The notes under the pieces: model-generated
The model's input: only the letters and a program-made list of their open reading frames with translations
Databases searched by the model: none
Told to the model about the DNA's origin: nothing
Assembly: GCA_016297495.1 (NCBI GenBank)
Contig: JAEDGN010000041.1
Location: 1 to 18,833 of the forward strand
Origin: Coprococcus sp.
Lineage (GTDB): Bacteria > Bacillota > Clostridia > Lachnospirales > Lachnospiraceae
Length of the DNA stretch: 18,833 bases
Direction: 5' to 3'
Made by a program: the position numbers and the translations under genes
Shown here: positions 14,065 through 18,833 of the stretch, in pieces
How the letters are laid out: the number at the start of each line of letters is the position of its first letter
Position numbering within the stretch: the first letter of the stretch is position 1

Positions 14065-14316
14065 ATGGCAGAGATTACTTTTGATCAGGACTGGACATTC
14101 CTGGATGTCATCGATTATGAAGATAAGGAATTCCACGTGTTTGGTCATATGGATGAGGATGGCTATATGGATGATATTCAGATTGTAAGATATCATAACG
14201 GCACGAACGAATGGGGGGCGGTTGTGGAAGAAAAGCACTATTCAGAAGTTGAAGATGGGGTTTTACTGGCGACGCTTGATGAGATATTCCGGCGGAGTTT
14301 TGGATATGGAGCGTAG
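14065..14316 (+). CDS. DUF1292-like small acidic protein
   Basis: An 83-residue acidic protein. Residues 11-23 (TFLDVIDYEDKEF) closely match the FLDLIDYEDKSY block of the DUF1292 protein at 4107-4409, and both end in a helix of form (L/F)xEIFxxxF. The middle contains HMDEDGYMDDIQIVRYHN. Start at 14065 has AGGAAGG seven bases upstream; an ATG at 14059 is too close. The stop overlaps a possible ATG (14306) of the exonuclease gene, and ribosome loading is probably coupled. Function unknown; this looks like a diverged DUF1292 member. Confidence 0.75.
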   Translation: MAEITFDQDWTFLDVIDYEDKEFHVFGHMDEDGYMDDIQIVRYHNGTNEWGAVVEEKHYSEVEDGVLLATLDEIFRRSFGYGA

Positions 14317-14320
14317 AAAG

Positions 14321-15076
14321 ATGAAGAAACTGATTTCCTGGAATGTGAATGGATTTCGGGCTTGCCTGAACAAAGGATTTATGGAATTTTTTGAGAAAGA
14401 GAATGCAGACATCTTCTGTATTCAGGAAAATAAGATGCAGCAGGAGCAGATGACAGTGGAGATTCCGGGCTATCATCAGTTCTGGAACTGTGCAGACAAA
14501 AAGGGGTATTCGGGAACAACGATTTTCTCAAAGGAGGAGCCGTTGTCTGTTGTGTATGGTATTCATGGGGAATACAATGATGAAGGCAGGGTGATTACCC
14601 TGGAGTTTCCGGATTTTTATATGATGACCTGTTATTCGCCCAATGTTCAGCGGACGCTGGACAGGCTGGGATACCGTATGATCTATGAGGATAAGCTTCG
14701 GGCCTATATGCAGGAGCTGGCCAAAATAAAACCGGTTATCATGTGCGGGGATCTGAATGTGGCTCATGAGGAAATAGATCTGAAGAATCCAAAGACCAAT
14801 GTGGGCAACGCCGGATTTACCGATGAAGAAAGAGGAAAGTTTGGTGAGCTGCTGGAGGCAGGGTTTGTGGACAGCTTCCGTTACCTGTACCCGGATATGA
14901 AGGATCAGTATACATGGTGGTCCTACAGAATGCGGGCAAGGGAACGGAATATCGGGTGGCGTATTGATTATTTTGTCGTATCGAAGGATTATGCAGATGC
15001 CATAGAAAACAGTGTGATCTATCCGGAGGTCATGGGAAGCGATCATTGCCCGATTGGACTGATTTTGAAAAAATAA
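14321..15076 (+). CDS. xth: Exodeoxyribonuclease III
   Basis: An AP endonuclease/3'-exonuclease of base-excision repair, 251 residues (ExoA/XthA family, EEP fold). The N-terminus MKKLISWNVNGFRAC is the family start. Catalytic residues are visible: E36 in IQENK (Mg ligand), Y105 in TCYSPN, D144 and N146 in CGDLNVAH, D216 in WRIDYF, and D241-H242 in GSDHCPIGL. ATG 14321 is preferred (GGAG nine bases upstream, family start); ATG 14306 would add MERRK and overlap the DUF1292-like stop. It ends two bases from the convergent permease gene. Confidence 0.95.
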   Translation: MKKLISWNVNGFRACLNKGFMEFFEKENADIFCIQENKMQQEQMTVEIPGYHQFWNCADKKGYSGTTIFSKEEPLSVVYGIHGEYNDEGRVITLEFPDFYMMTCYSPNVQRTLDRLGYRMIYEDKLRAYMQELAKIKPVIMCGDLNVAHEEIDLKNPKTNVGNAGFTDEERGKFGELLEAGFVDSFRYLYPDMKDQYTWWSYRMRARERNIGWRIDYFVVSKDYADAIENSVIYPEVMGSDHCPIGLILKK

Positions 15077-15088
15077 TCTTATTTTTTC
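15067..15088. terminator. AT-rich palindrome spanning two convergent stop codons
   Basis: GAAAAAATAA and TTATTTTTTC are perfect inverted repeats separated by TC. Each arm is a Lys-Lys-stop end of one gene. It could act as a weak bidirectional terminator, but the symmetry may simply follow from both genes ending AAA AAA TAA. Confidence 0.3.
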
Positions 15089-15975
15089 TCCGGCAGCTGG
15101 GAAAGGATGATAGCCACGAACATGAGGGCGCAGCCGCACATCTCCCTTGCGGAGAGACGCTGATTCAGAAGAACCCATCCTGCCAGCAGTGAGAATGCGG
15201 ATTCCAGACTCATCAGCAGAGATGCAATGACAGGATCCGTATTTTTTTGTGCTACGATCTGCAGTGTATAACCAACAGCGCTGGACAGGGCACCGGCATA
15301 GAGGATCGACAGCCAGGCAGCCAGGATATTGTGTATATCCGGCGATTCTGTCAGCAGAGCCGGAAATGCGCAGATGATACCGCAGGTTAAAAACTGGATG
15401 CAGGACATGCGGATACCGTCAACCTTTGGTGAAAAATGGTCAATGGCCATGATGTGCAGTGAAAAACAGAAAGCGCAGATCAGAACAAGCAGATCGCCTT
15501 TGCTCAGGGAAAGACTTTCGGTCATACACAGCAAATACAGACCAACAACGGAGATGACCACACTGATCCATGCAATGATGCGGACTCTTTTTCCGATAAA
15601 CAGACCAAGGATCGGGACGATGACGATGTACATGGCTGTAATAAATCCTGCTTTTCCTACAGTGGTATAGGCGATGCCGATCTGCTGGAAAGCACTGGCA
15701 ACAGCCAGACAGATGCCGCAGACGATGCCGCCGATGATCAGTGTCGGGCCACCGTGACTGCTTTTATTGTCTTCCCGGGAAGGGGCAGGCGGATTGACTT
15801 TGTCAAGTAATCGAATGCAGGGCAGCAGTACCAGAGCAGCAATGAAATTGCGGACAGAAATAAAAGTGAAGGGCCCCACATAATCCATGCCCACGCTTTG
15901 GGCAACGAAGGCTACACCCCAGATAAAAGCAGTCAGAACAAGCATCAGATTACTACGCATTGCTTTTGTATTCAT
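15079..15975 (-). CDS. EamA/DMT-family permease
   Basis: A drug/metabolite transporter superfamily membrane protein of 298 residues with about ten hydrophobic helices in two EamA repeats. The first repeat opens LVLTAFIWGVAFVAQSVGMDYVGPFTFISVRNFIAALVLLP, the classical EamA start (WG, R in helix 2). The second includes YAGALSSAVGYTLQIVAQKNTDPVIASLLMSLESAFSLLAGWVLLNQ. Start at 15975 has GAGGAG nine bases upstream. The likely role is export or uptake of a small metabolite; substrate is unknown. It is convergent with the exonuclease gene and divergent from aspartokinase; no link to lysine is shown beyond adjacency. Confidence 0.88.
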   Translation of the reverse strand: MNTKAMRSNLMLVLTAFIWGVAFVAQSVGMDYVGPFTFISVRNFIAALVLLPCIRLLDKVNPPAPSREDNKSSHGGPTLIIGGIVCGICLAVASAFQQIGIAYTTVGKAGFITAMYIVIVPILGLFIGKRVRIIAWISVVISVVGLYLLCMTESLSLSKGDLLVLICAFCFSLHIMAIDHFSPKVDGIRMSCIQFLTCGIICAFPALLTESPDIHNILAAWLSILYAGALSSAVGYTLQIVAQKNTDPVIASLLMSLESAFSLLAGWVLLNQRLSAREMCGCALMFVAIILSQLPEKK

Positions 15976-16080
15976 AGTATATGTCTCCTCTTTAAAGTGG
16001 TAAATTAAAATTCAATAGACATATATTAGCATATATATTGACAAAATCCAGTGGAAAATCAGGAAAATTAAAAAAAATAC

Positions 16081-16108
16081 TTGATTATCCTCTGAAATAG
16101 TGTATTTT
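16081..16108 (+). promoter_or_regulatory. Probable aspartokinase promoter
   Basis: TTGATT (16081-16086) and TATTTT (16103-16108) are separated by 16 bases. This gives a leader of roughly 105 bases before the aspartokinase start codon. Confidence 0.4.
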
Positions 16109-16114
16109 ATAAAG

Positions 16115-16205
16115 CAGAGCCTTTAACTGCGTAAAGCGGGAAAGGAATGACTTGGTCATAAATGGAACTGTCAGGAGCGGAGGGCAGTCATTACACAGGA
16201 TATAT
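16115..16205 (+). other. Aspartokinase 5' leader with alternative stems
   Basis: ATGAC (16147-16151) can pair with GTCAT (16155-16159), or AATGACT (16146-16152) with AGTCATT (16186-16192); the two pairings exclude each other. I see no lysine-riboswitch core and no terminator, so regulation by this leader is only a possibility. Confidence 0.3.
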
Positions 16206-16220
16206 GGAGGAAATAGAGAG

Positions 16221-17543
16221 ATGAAGATTGTTGTGAAGTTTGGCGGCAGCTCACTGGCAAGTGCCGATCAGTTCAGAAAGGTTGCGGATATTATTCATGC
16301 GGATACCCACAGGAGATATGTGGTTCCGTCTGCACCGGGTAAGCGCTTTGATGGTGATACGAAAGTAACAGATATGTTATATGCCTGCTATGATCTGGCT
16401 GAAGCCGGTAAGGATTTTGATGAAGCACTGGCAGCTATCAAGGCACGTTATGATGAGATTATTGAGGGATTGGGACTTGATTTATGCCTGGATGATGAAT
16501 TTGAAGCTATCCGTGAACAGTTTCTGTTAAAAGCAGGAAGGAATTACGCGGCTTCCAGAGGTGAATATCTGAATGGTATCGTGCTGGCAGAATATCTGGG
16601 CTTTGAATTTGTGGATGCTGCTACGGTTATCCGTTTTGATGATGCAGGCAATTTTGAGGCTGACAGGACAGATCTGATTCTGTCTTCCAGACTGAAGGAT
16701 GTGGAATATGCTGTTATTCCGGGATTCTATGGCGCTCAGGACAATGGTGTGGTCACGACTTTCTCCAGAGGCGGATCAGACATCACAGGCTCTATTGTTG
16801 CCAAGGCTGTACGTGCCGATCTCTACGAGAACTGGACGGATGTGTCCGGATTCCTTATAGCGGATCCAAGAATCATTGATAATCCGGAAGCTATTGAGAC
16901 GATTACATACAAGGAACTGCGCGAGTTGTCCTATATGGGAGCAACGGTTCTTCATGAAGATGCCATCTTCCCTGTCCGTAAGGAGGGTATTCCGATCCAG
17001 ATCCGCAATACTAATTGCCCGAATGACAATGGTACGTTGATCGTGGAGAGTACATGCCGCAAGCCAAAGTACACCATTACGGGTGTTGCCGGCAAAAAAG
17101 GTTTTGCTTCTCTGAATATCGAGAAGGATATGATGAATTCTGAGATTGGATTTGGAAGAAAGGTACTTCAGGTATTTGAGGATAATAATCTGTCCTTTGA
17201 ACATATGCCTTCAGGGGTCGATACGATGACTGTCTTTGTTCATCAGTCAGAGTTTGAACATAAGGAGCAGCAGGTAATTTCCGGAATCCACCGTGCTGTC
17301 CATCCGGATCTGCTGGATCTGGAGTCAGGACTGGCGCTGATTGCTGTTGTAGGCCGCGGAATGCGGGATACACGTGGTGTTGCAAGCAAAGTGTTTGATG
17401 CGCTGGCAAAGGCCAATATCAATATTAAGATGATCGATCAGGGATCCAGTGAGCTGAACATCATCATCGGTGTCAAGGAAAAGTATTTTGAGGATGCCAT
17501 CAGAGTGATCTATGATGCATTTATTACGAATAAAGATCATTAA
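16221..17543 (+). CDS. lysC: Aspartate kinase
   Basis: A monofunctional aspartokinase of 440 residues, catalysing phosphorylation of aspartate, the first step to lysine, diaminopimelate, threonine and methionine. The N-terminus MKIVVKFGGSS is the family signature with the ATP-binding KFGGS. VPSAPGKRFDGDTKVTDML (about 34-52) and TTFSRGGSDITGSIVAKA are conserved kinase blocks, and the aspartate-binding loop follows. Two C-terminal ACT domains (about 305-440; KYTITGVAGKKGFASLNIEKD and ALIAVVGRGMRDTRGVASKVF) suggest feedback control by lysine or threonine. ATG 16221 has GGAGG ten bases upstream; the frame open to 16152 lacks a start with a ribosome binding site. It is a single gene, not linked to asd or dap genes here. 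Confidence 0.95.
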   Translation: MKIVVKFGGSSLASADQFRKVADIIHADTHRRYVVPSAPGKRFDGDTKVTDMLYACYDLAEAGKDFDEALAAIKARYDEIIEGLGLDLCLDDEFEAIREQFLLKAGRNYAASRGEYLNGIVLAEYLGFEFVDAATVIRFDDAGNFEADRTDLILSSRLKDVEYAVIPGFYGAQDNGVVTTFSRGGSDITGSIVAKAVRADLYENWTDVSGFLIADPRIIDNPEAIETITYKELRELSYMGATVLHEDAIFPVRKEGIPIQIRNTNCPNDNGTLIVESTCRKPKYTITGVAGKKGFASLNIEKDMMNSEIGFGRKVLQVFEDNNLSFEHMPSGVDTMTVFVHQSEFEHKEQQVISGIHRAVHPDLLDLESGLALIAVVGRGMRDTRGVASKVFDALAKANINIKMIDQGSSELNIIIGVKEKYFEDAIRVIYDAFITNKDH

Positions 17544-17598
17544 AACTGAATTTGCATAAAGCCAGTATGAAATAAAATAACCGTCGGGATGATCTTAA

Positions 17599-17627
17599 TT
17601 GACGCATGTCGGCAGATATGTTAGAAT
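17599..17627 (+). promoter_or_regulatory. Promoter of the larBC leader transcript
   Basis: TTGACG (17599-17604) and TAGAAT (17622-17627) are separated by 17 bases. Transcription would begin near 17634, directly before the structured leader. Confidence 0.75.
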
Positions 17628-17633
17628 ATTAGA

Positions 17634-17768
17634 AGCAAGCCGGTACGAAGCCGGCGGGGATGTTGATTTCGACAATGAAGTGTGCAGGCCACGAAGGCGT
17701 ATACAGTCACAGGAGCCGTATGTTTGCGGGAACATACGGGTCTCTGTATGCGTTTGCGTGGCTTTTTT
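17634..17768 (+). ncRNA. Structured leader RNA ending in a terminator, upstream of larBC
   Basis: About 135 nt of non-coding RNA between a good promoter and larB. Three successive hairpins can be drawn: GCCGG/CCGGC (17639-17643/17651-17655, loop TACGAAG); TGTTG/CGACA (17661-17665/17670-17674); and a long arm with three stacked helices, GCCACG/CGTGGC (17688-17693/17757-17762), CGTATACAG/CTGTATGCG (17698-17706/17744-17752) and CCGTATGTT/AACATACGG (17716-17724/17731-17739). Six T follow (17763-17768), so the arm can act as an intrinsic terminator 48 bases before the larB start. CGTAT at 17698-17702 can alternatively pair with ATACG at 17734-17738. The layout is that of a cis-regulatory attenuator or riboswitch. 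I recognise no known riboswitch class in it. A free small RNA is the alternative. Confidence 0.65.
17688..17768 (+). terminator. Long three-helix terminator hairpin in the larBC leader
   Basis: Helices of 6, 9 and 9 base pairs separated by internal loops, then six T. Without read-through or antitermination, larB would not be transcribed from the promoter at 17599. Confidence 0.7.
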
Positions 17769-17816
17769 GTTGTTCTGTAATATACTGCTTGATGAAGGGG
17801 AAGGAGTCTGTGGATT

Positions 17817-18599
17817 ATGGATGTCATGAAATTGCTGGAGGATGTGAAGAACGATAAGGTATCTTTATCGGATGCGGCAGAAAAGTTGAAGCAGCTGCCT
17901 TATGAAGATCTGGGATTTGCCAAGCTGGATCACCATCGCCAGATACGATCGGGATTCGGTGAAGTTATTTTCTGCAGCGGCAAATCTGACGAGCATTTAT
18001 TGAAGATCTTTAAGACATTTTATGAGAAGGATACGGAGGTACTGGGTACCAGGGCATCTCAGGCACAGTATGATCTGGTAAGAGCCGTGATACCGGAGGT
18101 GGTCTACGATCCTCTGTCAAGAATTTTGAAGATTGAGAAGCCGGGTAAGGAGAGGATCGGTAGAATTGCAGTGTGTACGGCGGGAACGGCGGATATTGCC
18201 GTTGCTGAGGAGGCAGCGCAGGTGGCCGAGTATTTTGGAACCCGTGTGGACAGATTTTATGATGTGGGTGTTGCAGGTATTCACAGGTTGTTTGCCAAGC
18301 TGGAGGATATCAGAAAAGCCAATTGCGTCATTGCTGTTGCCGGTATGGAAGGAGCCCTTGGCGGCGTGCTGGCAGGACTGGTGGAGGTGCCGGTCATCGC
18401 GGTGCCGACATCTGTTGGATATGGCGCGAATTTTGGTGGATTGTCAGCCCTTCTGACAATGCTGAATTCATGTTCCAACGGGATTACAGTTGTCAATATT
18501 GATAATGGTTACGGCGCCGGTTATATAAGTACACAGATCAACCGGCTGGCTGTTAAATCGTATATACCAGATGAAAAATCAAGTAAAGGGGAAGAATAA
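17817..18599 (+). CDS. larB: Nickel-pincer cofactor biosynthesis protein LarB
   Basis: LarB (260 residues) carboxylates and hydrolyses nicotinic acid adenine dinucleotide to pyridinium-3,5-dicarboxylate mononucleotide, the first step of the nickel-pincer cofactor used by lactate racemase and related 2-hydroxyacid racemases. The N-terminal part (1-110) contains GFGEVIFCSGKS; the C-terminal AIR-carboxylase-like domain (about 115-250) has AVCTAGTADIAVAEEA, DVGVAGIHRL and VAGMEGALGGVLAGL. C219 in LNSCSNG corresponds to the cysteine that forms the NAD adduct in characterised LarB (near position 221). Start at 17817 has GGAAGGAG about 12 bases upstream; ATG 17826 is an alternative. The stop overlaps the larC start. 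Expression probably depends on the leader at 17634-17768. Confidence 0.92.
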   Translation: MDVMKLLEDVKNDKVSLSDAAEKLKQLPYEDLGFAKLDHHRQIRSGFGEVIFCSGKSDEHLLKIFKTFYEKDTEVLGTRASQAQYDLVRAVIPEVVYDPLSRILKIEKPGKERIGRIAVCTAGTADIAVAEEAAQVAEYFGTRVDRFYDVGVAGIHRLFAKLEDIRKANCVIAVAGMEGALGGVLAGLVEVPVIAVPTSVGYGANFGGLSALLTMLNSCSNGITVVNIDNGYGAGYISTQINRLAVKSYIPDEKSSKGEE

Positions 18600-18833
18600 T
18601 GAGTAAAAAAGTATTATATCTGGAGTGTTTCTCCGGAATCAGCGGTGATATGACAGTGGGAGCACTGCTGGATTTGGGAGCTGATAAGGAAGTGCTGATG
18701 CAGTCACTGGATTCACTGCATGTAGACGGATATGAGGTGAAGATTGGCAGAAGCAGCAAATGTGGCATTGACGCCTGTGATTTTGATGTGCTGATTCCGG
18801 AACAGCCGGAATATGACGAAGGGCATATGCATG
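18599..18833 (+). CDS. larC: Nickel insertion protein LarC, 3' end outside window
   Basis: The first 78 residues of LarC, the nickel insertase that installs Ni in the pincer cofactor using CTP. VLYLECFSGISGDMTVGALLDLGA is the strongly conserved N-terminus. The ATG overlaps the larB stop (TAATG), so the two are translationally coupled. The gene runs off the right edge. In some bacteria larC is split and joined by a programmed frameshift; that part lies beyond the window, as would larE and larA. Confidence 0.93.
   Translation, partial: MSKKVLYLECFSGISGDMTVGALLDLGADKEVLMQSLDSLHVDGYEVKIGRSSKCGIDACDFDVLIPEQPEYDEGHMH

Noticed and set aside
15067..15088. The perfect 22-bp palindrome between exonuclease III and the permease as a regulatory site
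   Set aside because: Both genes end in AAA AAA TAA two bases apart, which produces the symmetry by itself; listed only as a low-confidence terminator.
16109..16220. Lysine riboswitch upstream of aspartokinase
   Set aside because: The conserved L-box core and five-helix layout are not present and the leader is too short, with no terminator.
17656..17674. A tmRNA-like 5' end (GGGG...TTCGACA)
   Set aside because: There is no T-loop, CCA-type 3' end or tag reading frame before larB starts at 17817, and a terminator ends the transcript after about 135 nt, far short of a tmRNA.
1..18833. CRISPR array, tRNA, rRNA or intact insertion sequence
   Set aside because: No regularly spaced repeats, cloverleaf or rRNA motifs, and no transposase-like protein were seen on either strand.

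Overview
The window looks like chromosomal DNA of an anaerobic gut-type Firmicute (Clostridia, most likely Lachnospiraceae). The signs are strong AGGAGG-type ribosome binding sites, TTGACA/TATAAT-like promoters, a ferredoxin-dependent four-subunit 2-oxoacid oxidoreductase, meso-diaminopimelate/lysine genes (dapF, aspartokinase), DUF1292 proteins and larBC. This placement is inferred from gene content; no marker gene such as rRNA is present.

Region 1 (1-1170) is a graveyard of mobile or accessory DNA. It holds the C-terminal part of a phage-type N-acetylmuramoyl-L-alanine amidase with an SH3 domain, a stub of an RHS-repeat protein, and on the minus strand the first codons of a VapB/AbrB-type antitoxin with its ribosome binding site. 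Region 2 (1182-4409) is housekeeping: a cysteine-synthase-family enzyme with unusual active-site motifs, a zinc-dependent phospholipase C-like protein, a 32-residue membrane peptide, dapF, a bidirectional terminator and a convergent DUF1292 gene.

Region 3 (4549-13941) is the core of the window, an apparent catabolic module around an IclR-family regulator. To its left, transcribed leftward, is a complete delta-alpha-beta-gamma 2-oxoacid:ferredoxin oxidoreductase operon. To its right, transcribed rightward, are an acetyl-CoA hydrolase/transferase-family CoA-transferase, an NhaC-family antiporter, an MFS transporter and a GlcD-type FAD-dependent 2-hydroxyacid dehydrogenase. A 13-bp palindrome, GAAC-N3-GTTC with R/Y flanks, occurs three times: just downstream of the oxidoreductase promoter, just downstream of the CoA-transferase promoter, and in the gap before nhaC. 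The first two sit at nearly the same distance from the -10 box, which suggests one repressor, probably the IclR protein, controls the set. The inferred route is uptake of a 2-hydroxyacid, oxidation to a 2-oxoacid, ferredoxin-linked oxidative decarboxylation to an acyl-CoA, and CoA transfer to release the acid. The substrate cannot be read from the sequence.

Region 4 (13942-17543) has a second DUF1292-like gene coupled to an exonuclease III gene, a convergent EamA/DMT permease, and aspartokinase with a 5' leader. Region 5 (17599-18833) has a strong promoter, a roughly 135-nt structured leader ending in a long three-helix hairpin with a U-tract, and then larB and the start of larC, which make the nickel-pincer cofactor of lactate-racemase-type enzymes. 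The leader looks like an undescribed attenuator or riboswitch candidate. It also ties the window's right end to 2-hydroxyacid metabolism.
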